Shown here piece after piece: positions 18,976 to 27,549 of a DNA stretch of 64,000 nucleotides (positions are counted from its first letter, which is position 1; each line of letters starts with the position of its first letter). A program made the translations under genes and the position numbers. Under the pieces are notes generated by a model. That model had not been told where the DNA came from and ran no database searches. It worked only from the letters and a program-made list of their open reading frames with translations. The stretch comes from an uncultured Aeromonadaceae bacterium (lineage in GTDB: Bacteria > Pseudomonadota > Gammaproteobacteria > Enterobacterales > Aeromonadaceae): contig CAMFKP010000003.1 of the NCBI GenBank assembly GCA_945957385.1, forward strand, positions 1 to 64,000, in the 5' to 3' direction.

Positions 18976-19878
18976 ATGCGTAATAAACCCCAAATGATGA
19001 AGCTCGGCGCCTGTGCCCTGCTGCTGGTGGTTGCCGGTTGTGGTGGCGACAAGGCCCCGAAGCCGAGCCAGGTGCTGGCGCGGGTCAATGGTCAGGAGAT
19101 CACAGTGCTGCAGCTGAACTATCTGCTGGCACAGAATGCGAACCAGCCGGAAGCCCAGCAGCGCAGCAAACAGCAGTTGCTGGAAGATTTGATTCAGCAG
19201 GAGCTGCTGGTACAGAAAGCCAGCGAGCTGAAACTGGATCGCAAGCCGGAAGTGCTGCAGGCGCTGGAGTTCACCAAACGCCAGGTGCTGGCGCAGGCGG
19301 CCTATGGCCAGCTGGTGGGCAGTGACAAGCCGATCGCCGACAGTGAACTGCGCAAGTACTACAACGATCATCCGCAACTGTTTGCCGAGCGGCAAGTCTA
19401 TGAATTGACGGTATTCCTGGTACCGGCGGCGGCGTTCAACGACGCGCTGAAACAGGGGCTGGACAAATCACATAACGAGGTCGAAACCAGCCAGCTGCTG
19501 GATCAGGCCAAGGTGGCGTATACCCGCACCGGCAGCAAGGTGCCGGCCGAGGTGCTGCCGGCCCAGGTGGTGGAACCGCTGCGCAAGATCAACCTCGGTG
19601 ACATAGTGCAGGTGCGCGAAGGCGACAACATGGTGTTGATGCAGCTCAAGGAGCGCCACGAGGCACCGCTGACGCTGGAGAACGCCCGCGAGACCATCGT
19701 CACGCTGATGAACAACGGCAAGCTGCAGGGCGGCAACACCCTGACCGCGTTGCGGGAGCAGGCCAAGGTCGAGTATGTCCAAGCGATGGGCGAGCCGGCA
19801 GCAGCTGCGGGTGGTGCGGCGGCAGAGGCCAAGGCACAGGGCGATGACCATCTGAAGACCGGATTGAAGGGGTTATGA
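18976..19878 (+). CDS. epsD: EpsD-family peptidyl-prolyl isomerase-like lipoprotein
   Basis: Periplasmic lipoprotein of the EpsD family, related to SurA/PrsA-type foldases. Lipobox VAGC near residue 23 (LLLVVAGCGGD). The rest is alpha-helical: a SurA-N-like domain (VNGQEITVLQLNYLLA, QQLLEDLIQQELLVQKA), a diverged rotamase region (about 140-240) and a Gly/Ala-rich tail. The family occurs in XrtA and XrtB loci beside EpsE and may help fold export components. It overlaps epsE by 4 bp (ATGA), implying translational coupling. Confidence 0.82.
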   Translation: MRNKPQMMKLGACALLLVVAGCGGDKAPKPSQVLARVNGQEITVLQLNYLLAQNANQPEAQQRSKQQLLEDLIQQELLVQKASELKLDRKPEVLQALEFTKRQVLAQAAYGQLVGSDKPIADSELRKYYNDHPQLFAERQVYELTVFLVPAAAFNDALKQGLDKSHNEVETSQLLDQAKVAYTRTGSKVPAEVLPAQVVEPLRKINLGDIVQVREGDNMVLMQLKERHEAPLTLENARETIVTLMNNGKLQGGNTLTALREQAKVEYVQAMGEPAAAAGGAAAEAKAQGDDHLKTGLKGL

Positions 19879-20663
19879 ACATGTGGAACAAGGGGATCGC
19901 CGTTCTGGCCTGCCTGTGGGCGTTGAGTGCTCACGCCGAACCGGCCGCACCGGCGCCATATCGCCTCGGTGCTGGCGACGTGATCAAGATTGCGGTCTAT
20001 GACCATCCGGATCTGCTGCTGGAGGCGGAAATCACTGACGACGGCAATCTGAACATGCCGTTGATCAACAGCGTCCATCTGGCCGGTCTGACGTTCAGCG
20101 AGGCGCAGGCGCTGATTGCGCGCCGGCTGGAGCAGGGGGGCTTCGTCAAGAATGCCCACGTCAACATCCTGGTCAGCGAGTACCGCAGCCAGCGTGTGGC
20201 CGTGCTGGGTGAAGTGACCCGCCCGGGCCGTTATGCGCTGGATGGTGATGGCTCCTTGCTGACGCTGCTGGCCGAGGCCGGCGGCGTATCGCCGTATGGC
20301 GGTGATGTCGTCTATCTGGTGCATCAGGGGCAACAACAGTCGGTGTTCCTGCCGGATCTGCGCAAGCCGGGCAATGCGCTGGCCAGCATCAAGGTACAAC
20401 CAGGCGATCAGATTTATGTGCCGCGTTTCCAGCAGATCTACGTCTATGGCGAAGTGTTGCGTCCGGGTGCCTATCGTCTGGAACCGGGCATGACGGTGAT
20501 GCAGGCACTGGCGCTGGCCGGTGGCTTCAATGGCAAGGCCGACAAGTCGGATATCGAACGCCAGCGCCGGCAGAAGGATGGTTCGGTGGATAAGCAGGGC
20601 GTGCAGCTGGCAGACAGCCTGCAGGCCGATGATGTGGTCTACGTCAATGAAAGCCTGTTCTAA
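19875..20663 (+). CDS. epsE: Polysaccharide export protein EpsE (OPX/Wza family)
   Basis: Outer-membrane polysaccharide export component. The 262 residues have a cleavable signal (LWALSAHAEP, near residue 23), the Poly_export motif YRLGAGDVIKIAVYDHPDL, and two SLBB-type modules (RVAVLGEVTRPGRYAL; QIYVYGEVLRPGAYRL). There is no lipobox, unlike Wza, and no C-terminal amphipathic helix is obvious. It would align with the EpsF inner-membrane protein next to it to form the trans-envelope channel. Ribosome site and 4-bp overlap with epsD show operon coupling. Confidence 0.9.
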   Translation: MNMWNKGIAVLACLWALSAHAEPAAPAPYRLGAGDVIKIAVYDHPDLLLEAEITDDGNLNMPLINSVHLAGLTFSEAQALIARRLEQGGFVKNAHVNILVSEYRSQRVAVLGEVTRPGRYALDGDGSLLTLLAEAGGVSPYGGDVVYLVHQGQQQSVFLPDLRKPGNALASIKVQPGDQIYVPRFQQIYVYGEVLRPGAYRLEPGMTVMQALALAGGFNGKADKSDIERQRRQKDGSVDKQGVQLADSLQADDVVYVNESLF

Positions 20664-20672
20664 GGAGAGGTC

Positions 20673-22028
20673 ATGAGTCTGCAACAGTTCCTGCTGATTC
20701 TGCGTGCCCGCCGCCTGGCGCTGCTGGGCGTTTGGGGCACAGTGGTGGTGACGGCCCTGGTGGTGTCGCTGCTGCTGCCCAAGCAGTACACCGCCGAGGC
20801 GGTGATCGCCATCGATACCGTCAAACTGGACCCGATCAGCAACCTGCCGATGTCGGGCCAGCTGATCCCAGGCTACCTGGCAACCCAGGTGGATATCCTC
20901 ACCAGCCACGAAACGGCGCTCAAGGTGGTGGACATGCTGCATCTGGATCAGTATGCCGAAGCCAAGGAGCAGTTTGCCGATGCCACCGGTGGCAAGGGCA
21001 GCCTGCGGGACTGGCTGGCGGATAACCTGCTGAAGAATCTGGATGTCAAACCGTCACGCGAGAGCAACGCCATCACGCTGAGCTACACCTCGCCGGATCC
21101 GGCGTTCTCCTCGGCGTTGGCCAACAACTTCGTCGAGGCCTACAAGCAGGTGATCATCGACATCCGCACCAGCTCGGCCCAGCAGAACAACCTGTTCTTC
21201 CGCAAGCAGATCGACGAGCTGCAGAAGAAACTGGAGCAGGCGCAAGGCGCCCTGTCGGCCTATCAGCAGCAGGAAGGCATCGTTGCCACCGATGAGCGCA
21301 TGGACATCGAGACCCAGCGTCTGGCCGAGATCTCCAGCCAGCTGGTGGCCGCCCAGACGCAGAGCATTGATGCCAACAGCCGCAGCCAGAACCAACAAGG
21401 GGTGGCGCCGGATGTGTTGAATAACCCGCTGATCCAGCAACAAAAATCCATGGTCGCGCAACTGGAAGGCAAGTTCCGCCAGATCGCGGCCAAGGAAGGG
21501 CCAAACCACCCGCAATACCAGCAGGCCCAGGCCGAGCTGGGGGCGGCACGGGCGCAGTTGGCGAACCTGATCAAGCAGTACACCGCCGGTCTCAGCAGCA
21601 GCGCCGAGAACGCCGAACAGCGGCTGGCCAAGCTGCAACAGGCGCAAGCCGAGCAGAAACGCCGCGTCTTGCAGCTCAAGGAGCAACGCGCGCGACTGGA
21701 TATTCTGCAGCGCGGTGTGGATAACGCCCAGCGCATCTACGACCTGGCGATGCAGAAGCTGGCCGAGTCGGCGATGGAGAGCAACTCCGACGCCACCAAT
21801 GTCGCGGTGCTGAAGGCGGCACCGGAGCCGACCAAGCACTCGAAGCCCAAGCTGCTGGTCAACCTGATTCTGGCGCTGTTCCTCGGTGGCCTGCTCGGCA
21901 CCGGCTTCGCGCTGCTGCTGGAGCTGCAGGATCGCCGTATCCGCTCGGCCGCCGATCTGGAACAACTGCTGAAGCTGCCGGTGCTGGCGGATTTGAGTCA
22001 CTTTGCCGGCAAGCCGGCGCTGTCCTGA
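20673..22028 (+). CDS. epsF: Chain-length determinant protein EpsF (Wzz/PCP family)
   Basis: Inner-membrane polysaccharide co-polymerase. The 451 residues carry two membrane segments, near 18-36 and about 395-415, bracketing a long periplasmic domain with predicted coiled coil (about 170-370, rich in Gln, Glu and Ala). The C-terminal loop has the PCP proline motif after SKPKLLVN. The cytoplasmic end is short and lacks a kinase domain, which is supplied by the separate epsG gene just downstream. AAGGAG precedes the ATG by four bases. Confidence 0.9.
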   Translation: MSLQQFLLILRARRLALLGVWGTVVVTALVVSLLLPKQYTAEAVIAIDTVKLDPISNLPMSGQLIPGYLATQVDILTSHETALKVVDMLHLDQYAEAKEQFADATGGKGSLRDWLADNLLKNLDVKPSRESNAITLSYTSPDPAFSSALANNFVEAYKQVIIDIRTSSAQQNNLFFRKQIDELQKKLEQAQGALSAYQQQEGIVATDERMDIETQRLAEISSQLVAAQTQSIDANSRSQNQQGVAPDVLNNPLIQQQKSMVAQLEGKFRQIAAKEGPNHPQYQQAQAELGAARAQLANLIKQYTAGLSSSAENAEQRLAKLQQAQAEQKRRVLQLKEQRARLDILQRGVDNAQRIYDLAMQKLAESAMESNSDATNVAVLKAAPEPTKHSKPKLLVNLILALFLGGLLGTGFALLLELQDRRIRSAADLEQLLKLPVLADLSHFAGKPALS

Positions 22029-22042
22029 GGTGTGGAGAGACG

Positions 22043-22915
22043 ATGATGCTGCAACAACAGATCAAGGAAGGGACTGAGACTGCACCGACCGGCGGCCGGA
22101 TTGGCAAGCTGCTGCTGGAGAGCGGGCGCCTGAGCGCCGCGCAGATCGAGCAGGTGTGGCGCTATCAGCAGGAGAAGTCGCTGCGTTTTGGCCATGCCGC
22201 CATTGAGCTGGGTTTCATCAGCGAGGCCGATCTGCAGTTCGCGCTGGCCCGGCAGTTTGATTATGCCTGCCTGCAACCGGGTGACGGCGTGCTCGACGAG
22301 CGTATCGTCGCCGCCTATGCGCCGCTCGGTGGCTATGGTGAACAGCTGCGCTCGCTGCGCAACGAACTGAGCCAGCGCTGGTTCCAGCGCGGCCGCAACT
22401 CCGTGGTCGTGCTCGGCGAACAGCCGGACAGCGACGGCAGCGTCCTGCTGGCCAACCTGGCGGTGGTGTTCACCCAACTCGGCGAACGCACCCTGGTGCT
22501 GGATGCCAACCTGCGCAACGGTTGCCAGCACAGCCTGTTCCACCTGGAAAACCGTCAGGGGCTCAGCGATCTGCTGGCCGGTCGTGCCGACAGCCACTGC
22601 ATTCAATCCATCTGCCGTCTGCCGGGTCTCGACGTGCTGACCTGCGGCACCGCGGCACCGAACCCGCAAGAGCTGCTGGCGCGTCCGCGTTTTCGCCAAC
22701 TGCTGACCGAGCTGGAACAGCGTTATGACGTCATCCTGCTCGACGTGCCGCCGCTGGCGGCCTGCGCCGATGCCCAGGTGGTGGTGGCACCGGTGCAGGG
22801 GGCGGTGATCGTCGCCCGCCAGCACGCCAGTACCCTCAAAGGCATGCAACAGCTGCTGACGCGCCTGCAGAATGCCGGCGCCGAGGTGGTCGGTTGCGTG
22901 TTGAGCGGAGCCTGA
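22043..22915 (+). CDS. epsG: EpsG: MshEN-like c-di-GMP-binding domain fused to a BY-kinase-like domain with degenerate P-loop
   Basis: Partner kinase-like protein of EpsF, 290 aa. Residues 19-42 and 48-71 are two 24-residue motifs, each R-x-G with hydrophobic positions, a central Gly and a final Gln, separated by exactly five residues; this is the layout of the MshEN c-di-GMP receptor. Residues 110-290 follow the BY-kinase/MinD fold: ANLAVVFTQLGERTLVLDAN (Walker A' region) and Walker B ILLDVPP (231-237). The expected P-loop (about 124-134, VLGEQPDSDGS) has no Lys or Arg before the Ser, so classical ATP binding is doubtful. No C-terminal tyrosine cluster is present; the tail ends VLSGA. It may act as a c-di-GMP-responsive regulator rather than an active kinase; that part is inference. 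Confidence 0.85.
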   Translation: MMLQQQIKEGTETAPTGGRIGKLLLESGRLSAAQIEQVWRYQQEKSLRFGHAAIELGFISEADLQFALARQFDYACLQPGDGVLDERIVAAYAPLGGYGEQLRSLRNELSQRWFQRGRNSVVVLGEQPDSDGSVLLANLAVVFTQLGERTLVLDANLRNGCQHSLFHLENRQGLSDLLAGRADSHCIQSICRLPGLDVLTCGTAAPNPQELLARPRFRQLLTELEQRYDVILLDVPPLAACADAQVVVAPVQGAVIVARQHASTLKGMQQLLTRLQNAGAEVVGCVLSGA

Positions 22916-22916
22916 C

Positions 22917-23777
22917 ATGAGCGCCGCCGCTCTGCCGTTGCCGGCCCCGCTGTGGCGCCGCTATCCGCTGCTGTTGGTGGCGCTGCTGCTGCTGGCGTTG
23001 CCCACGCTGTGGTCGCTGGCCAGCCTGTTGTGGGGCAAGAGTGACCAGGAGCATGGCCCGATCCTGCTGCTGATGTTTGCCTGGGTGCTGCACCGTGAAT
23101 GGCCGCGGCTGGATGCCTTGCCGGAGCAGCCGAGCCGCTGGGGCTGGGCACTGGTGCTGCCGGCGTTGCTGGCCTATGTGCTGGGCCGTTCGCAGCAGAT
23201 CTGGCTGCTGGAAATCGGCGCCTTCATCCCGTTGCTGGCCGGTTGTGGTGTGCTGGCCAAGGGGCGCGCCGCACTGCGGCCGCTGGCGTTTCCGCTGTTG
23301 ATGCTGCTGTTTGCGATCCCGCTGCCCGGCGCCCTGGTCGATCTGCTGACCACCGGCCTCAAGCAGCATGTCTCGGTGCTGGCCGAAAACCTGCTGTACG
23401 GCGCTGGCTACCCGATTGCGCGCAGTGGTGTGACGCTGACCATCGGCTCCTACCAGCTGCTGGTGGCCGATGCCTGTTCCGGTCTCAACTCGCTGTTCAG
23501 CCTGTTCGCCGTCGGCCTGCTCTACCTCTACATGCAGGGCTACCACAGCCGCTGGCGCAATCTGCTGCTGTTACTGGCCATAGCGCCCATCGCCATCCTT
23601 GCCAACGTGGTGCGGGTCATGGCGCTGGTGTTGCTGACCTACTACGGCGGTGATGCCCTCGGCCAGGGCTTCCTGCACGGCGTCGCCGGCATACTGCTGT
23701 TTGCCATCGCGTTGCTGGCGCTCTACTTGCTGGATGCCGCGCTCGGCGTCCTGTTCCGCACCAGGAGACCCTCATGA
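22917..23777 (+). CDS. xrtB: Exosortase B (XrtB)
   Basis: Polytopic inner-membrane cysteine transpeptidase-like enzyme that recognises PEP-CTERM signals. The 286 residues form about eight membrane helices. The catalytic triad is visible: Cys187 in ADACSGLNS, Arg233 in NVVRV and His254 in GFLHGVAG. The LNSLFSLFAVGLLYLY sequence after the Cys is characteristic of type B rather than type A. It overlaps epsI by 4 bp and starts one base after the epsG stop, so it is cotranscribed with the Eps genes. Its likely substrates are the five PEP-CTERM proteins encoded 7-9 kb upstream. Confidence 0.93.
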   Translation: MSAAALPLPAPLWRRYPLLLVALLLLALPTLWSLASLLWGKSDQEHGPILLLMFAWVLHREWPRLDALPEQPSRWGWALVLPALLAYVLGRSQQIWLLEIGAFIPLLAGCGVLAKGRAALRPLAFPLLMLLFAIPLPGALVDLLTTGLKQHVSVLAENLLYGAGYPIARSGVTLTIGSYQLLVADACSGLNSLFSLFAVGLLYLYMQGYHSRWRNLLLLLAIAPIAILANVVRVMALVLLTYYGGDALGQGFLHGVAGILLFAIALLALYLLDAALGVLFRTRRPS

Positions 23778-24454
23778 AGCTGACCCGTCAGGCCCTGCTG
23801 GCCAGCCTCTGCCTGCTGGCCGCCGTCGGCGCCTATCTGCTGACCCCGCGCCAGCTGCTGGCCGATCTGGAACCGGTCAACCTCGAACAGATGGTGCCGC
23901 AGCAGTTCGCCAACTGGCGCGCCCTGCCACAGAACGACGACGTCATCACGTCGCCGGAGCAGGAGGCGGTGATCAAGGCGGTGTATGCGCAGACATTGTC
24001 GCGCGTATACGGTGATGAGCATGGTAATCGGGTGATGCTGGCGATCGCCTACACCCGCGATCAGAGCGATAACGCCGGTACCCAGTCGCATCGGCCGGAA
24101 ATCTGCTACCCGGCCCAGGGCTTCCAGATCCGCAGCAAGCAGACCGGCCCTCTGAGCCGCGATCCGGCGGCCGGTGACGCTGTGCGTATGGTGGCCGTGA
24201 ATGGCAGCCGGATCGAACCCTTGACCTACTGGCTGATGATCGGTCATGACCGGGCGGTGAGTCACTGGGATGTCAAACGCTGGCAGATCGCCTATGGCCT
24301 GCGCGATCAGATCCCGGATGGACTGATTTTTCGTGTCTCGGTGATCAGTGACGACATCGAGCAGGGCTTTGCGGTACAGCAGGCATTTTTACAACAGTTG
24401 TTTAGCGCTCTCTCGCCGGCGGCCTTGCGTCGGTTGGCGGGCATAGCGGGTTAA
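23774..24454 (+). CDS. epsI: Exosortase-associated protein EpsI (XrtB type)
   Basis: Periplasm-facing partner of exosortase, 226 aa, with one N-terminal membrane anchor or signal (about residues 8-25). It shows family motifs: QFANWRALP near 41-49, VMLAIAYTRDQSDN, and RPEICYPAQGF (about 112-122) with the conserved Cys-Tyr. In many exosortases EpsI is fused to the enzyme; here it is a separate gene overlapping xrtB. The function of EpsI is not established. Confidence 0.88.
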   Translation: MKLTRQALLASLCLLAAVGAYLLTPRQLLADLEPVNLEQMVPQQFANWRALPQNDDVITSPEQEAVIKAVYAQTLSRVYGDEHGNRVMLAIAYTRDQSDNAGTQSHRPEICYPAQGFQIRSKQTGPLSRDPAAGDAVRMVAVNGSRIEPLTYWLMIGHDRAVSHWDVKRWQIAYGLRDQIPDGLIFRVSVISDDIEQGFAVQQAFLQQLFSALSPAALRRLAGIAG

Positions 24455-24469
24455 TCGAGGAGCTGCCAC

Positions 24470-25981
24470 GTGTGGATGAACCGCGTTGCTCGACCTGTGC
24501 TGCCGCAGCTTGACGGCCTGCGCTGGCCTGTGCTGCTGGCCGCGTTGCTGATCGCCATGCTGTGTGGCGTAGTGGTTAGCCTGGGCGTGCCGCTGCTGAG
24601 CTTTGCGCTGATCGGCGGCATCATCGCCGCCTTCATGCTGCTGCTGAGCGCAGACAATATGCTGTATGTGCTGGCCATCTCGGTCACGCTGGTAATTGGT
24701 CAGTTGCTCTATTTCGCGGGCATCGTCCAGTCGCTCTGGTTGCCCTATGGCCTTGGCCTGCTGCTGTTTTTCCAGCTGCCGGGAGCCTATGAGGCGCGGT
24801 TGCGCGCCGGCACGGCGGCGCAGCCGGTGCCATTTATCGGCTGGTTTTATGTGTTCATGCTGTCGATTGTGTTGTCGGTGGTGATCAACCTGCCCAATCC
24901 GCTGCAGGTGGTAGTGGGTAGCAAGAATCTGATTGCGCTGTGGAGTGTCTACCTGATTATCGCCTTGGGGGCCGTCCATCAGGATCGGGTCGAGAAGCTG
25001 TTCAGCTGGTTGTTTCCGTTAGCCGTGCTGCAACTGCCATTTGTGCTCTACCAATACTTTATTGTTGCTGCCGGACGCAGTAACCGCGGCGGGCGTGCCG
25101 GTATCTCGTGGGATGCCATCGTTGGCTCATTTGGCGGTGATCCCAGCGGGGGTGGCGCCAGTTCGGTGATGGCGTTCTATCTGGTCGCGGCGGTGTTATT
25201 TAGTTTCGCACTGTACCGTAAAGGCATTTCAACGTGGCGACATCTCTTAGCCATGTTGTCGATCATGTTGGTATGCATTGGCTTGGCAGAAGTGAAAATT
25301 GTCGTCATCTTGCTACCGATCGGTGTGTTGTTAATCATGCTGCCGGAACTTCTGCAGCGGCCCTTTATGGCGCTCTCCACGCTGGTGGTGGTGCTTGGCA
25401 TGATGATAGGTGTGTTGTATCTCTACGACAGTCTGCACTATGCGGAAGCGGGCTATCAATCCACCAGTTTTGGCGATCTGATGGATAAAACATTTGGCTA
25501 CAGCCTGGATCCGAATTACCTCAATCCGGAGACAGGTGAGATTGGGCGTGTCGGTGCTTTGGTCCTCTGGTGGAATGACGGCATGGTTGCCGATCCGGTC
25601 CGCGGCTTGTTTGGTTATGGTCCTGGTGCCAGCCGGGCGATCAGCTCGGTAGCAGTTGGCGAGGTAGCCGAGCGTTACTCCTTCTTTATCGACCGTTCGG
25701 CGGCCTGCCAGTTGTTGTGGGATCTGGGGCTGCTGGGGTTCTTGACCTTTATGGGAGTCATGGTCTCTGCTGCGGTGACCGCCTATCGGCTGGCCAAGAA
25801 TAAACTGCTCAGCGCACCGACGGTGGCGTTGTTGCAAACCTGTGTCGCGTTGCTGGTCGCAAATATTATTTTCCTCCCATATTCCCGCGATTTGCTTGAG
25901 TTACCAGCACAAGGCTTTTTGGCGATGGCGATATTGGGCTATGTCGCCTTGATATATCAGACGTATCGGGAGGTGGTGTAA
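24470..25981 (+). CDS. O-antigen polymerase/ligase-like membrane protein (Wzy candidate)
   Basis: A 503-residue polytopic protein with about ten to twelve membrane helices and a large periplasmic loop (about residues 330-410, containing DKTFGYSLDPNYLNPETGEIGR and GLFGYGPGASRA). This shape fits Wzy polymerases, which join repeat units in the periplasm. The GTG at 24470 is preferred to the ATG two codons later because GAGGAG lies six bases before it. It sits between epsI and the flippase. A ligase role is possible but less likely in an exopolysaccharide locus. Confidence 0.72.
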   Translation: MWMNRVARPVLPQLDGLRWPVLLAALLIAMLCGVVVSLGVPLLSFALIGGIIAAFMLLLSADNMLYVLAISVTLVIGQLLYFAGIVQSLWLPYGLGLLLFFQLPGAYEARLRAGTAAQPVPFIGWFYVFMLSIVLSVVINLPNPLQVVVGSKNLIALWSVYLIIALGAVHQDRVEKLFSWLFPLAVLQLPFVLYQYFIVAAGRSNRGGRAGISWDAIVGSFGGDPSGGGASSVMAFYLVAAVLFSFALYRKGISTWRHLLAMLSIMLVCIGLAEVKIVVILLPIGVLLIMLPELLQRPFMALSTLVVVLGMMIGVLYLYDSLHYAEAGYQSTSFGDLMDKTFGYSLDPNYLNPETGEIGRVGALVLWWNDGMVADPVRGLFGYGPGASRAISSVAVGEVAERYSFFIDRSAACQLLWDLGLLGFLTFMGVMVSAAVTAYRLAKNKLLSAPTVALLQTCVALLVANIIFLPYSRDLLELPAQGFLAMAILGYVALIYQTYREVV

Positions 25982-27535
25982 ATGTCTACACCAACACATG
26001 ACAATCCTTACTCTGGTAGCCGCTTTAAGCGCAGCCTGCTGCATTTTTTTAGTGGTAAAAGCATCGTTGCCGTCATTGGTGTATTAAATCTGTTGTTGCT
26101 CGTTAGGGCTTTGCCCAAGGATCAATATGGCATCGCGGTTTCGTTAATTGCATTCTTTGAAATCATTCAGCTGATTACTAATTTTGGCTCGTTTGCAGCG
26201 GCCTATCGTTATATCCCGGAATTACGTGCTACACAGCGAAATGGCGCCCTGTTCCGCTTTTCTAGCTTATTGATGGCATTCCGATTTATAACGCTGTTGC
26301 TGTCAGTGGCGTTAATCTATCTGTTTGCTGCGCCGATAGCTGAATATATGGCCGTCACAGAGTGGGTGCTGATTCTGCAATGCTATCTATTAGTGATTTT
26401 GTTTGAAGGCATGTCACGCTTTGTTGATGTGTTTTTTGACTCTTTACTGTTGCAGGGTAAATCACAGGTCGGAGTGATATTTCGTAATGGCTTGCGATTG
26501 TTAGGGGTTGCGGTTTTTGGCTTTCTGTTGTCGATGGGACAAGGATTTAATCTTGATGTTTGGATTAAGATTGAATTAGTGGCCAGCATTTCTGGCTTTA
26601 TTCTGGTCGGCAGTATGTTGTTCCGTTCGCTGTATATCTACAAACAGAGTGGTATTAGCGACAATCATATCGACTATGCCCGTATTCGGGCCTATTGCAT
26701 CCCGTCTTTTATTTCGCAGCTGCTGGGCGGCGTGCAAGGTCCAGATATTGTCAAAGTCATCATTATGAAATTGACCGATGCCGTCCAAGTAGGCGCATTT
26801 GGCTTCGCCGCTTCGATTAATGGTATGCTGCAGCGCTATTTGCCGGCCTATTTATTGATTGGTCTGGTCAGACCGCTTTTTGTATCGGCAAAGTCAGGAA
26901 AAAGCCATCGTGAGCTGGTGGCGATGGCCACGTTATTATTCAAGATTAATATCTTTATTCTGGCGCCGATATTTGCAGTTGTGGTTGCAGAAAATTCACG
27001 CGTGGCCTCTTTGCTCTCCGGTGGTAAATTTCCGGAGGCGGGAATCTATCTGGTGTTTCTGATCATGCTGCTGGGATTTCAGTTATTACACACCGTAATG
27101 GGCTTATTAGCATTGGCCGTGGAGGAGAGTATTGCCGGATTCTGGGGCTCAGCCTTGGGTGTGGCGGGATTATTTATTGGCATCGGCGGTTATTTTATCT
27201 GGGGGCAAATTGCCCTGTGTGCCGGCATGATTGTCAGTGAAGTCATCTGGTGCGTGGTAATGCAGCGCGCTTTGCATCGCCATCGGGTCGGTTTTTATAT
27301 CCGTGGCATGGACATGTATAAGATGCTGGTTGTGACGGCGCTTGCCACGGCCTCCGGCGTAGCACTGGAGCGAGTAATTCCCAGCAGTGCGGGCTCTGAC
27401 ATCTGGTCGCTGTCACTGATTTCATCATCGGTAGTAATTACTTATCTGGTTTTTTTGACGTGGTTGAAATTTTTTGATGAATCAGAACGGGGATTCATTA
27501 ATAAGGCGTTACCAAAGCCTGTGTTTGTTTGGTGA
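25982..27535 (+). CDS. Polysaccharide flippase, Wzx-like (MOP superfamily)
   Basis: A 517-residue membrane protein with about fourteen predicted helices, consistent with lipid-linked repeat-unit flippases. N-terminal SGSRFKRSLLHFFSGKS and a later LPKDQYGIAVSL segment are typical of the family. It begins directly after the polymerase stop. From here to about 30.1 kb the DNA is noticeably richer in A and T than the upstream eps genes, suggesting that the repeat-unit-specific part of the locus was acquired separately. Confidence 0.8.
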   Translation: MSTPTHDNPYSGSRFKRSLLHFFSGKSIVAVIGVLNLLLLVRALPKDQYGIAVSLIAFFEIIQLITNFGSFAAAYRYIPELRATQRNGALFRFSSLLMAFRFITLLLSVALIYLFAAPIAEYMAVTEWVLILQCYLLVILFEGMSRFVDVFFDSLLLQGKSQVGVIFRNGLRLLGVAVFGFLLSMGQGFNLDVWIKIELVASISGFILVGSMLFRSLYIYKQSGISDNHIDYARIRAYCIPSFISQLLGGVQGPDIVKVIIMKLTDAVQVGAFGFAASINGMLQRYLPAYLLIGLVRPLFVSAKSGKSHRELVAMATLLFKINIFILAPIFAVVVAENSRVASLLSGGKFPEAGIYLVFLIMLLGFQLLHTVMGLLALAVEESIAGFWGSALGVAGLFIGIGGYFIWGQIALCAGMIVSEVIWCVVMQRALHRHRVGFYIRGMDMYKMLVVTALATASGVALERVIPSSAGSDIWSLSLISSSVVITYLVFLTWLKFFDESERGFINKALPKPVFVW

Positions 27536-27549
27536 AAGGGAGAATGGAT

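Noticed and set aside
19503-20942. Long minus-strand open frame (479 codons) opposite epsD and epsE.
   Set aside because: High-GC shadow frame: Gln/His-rich, no ribosome site, no family similarity, while the plus strand carries clear genes.
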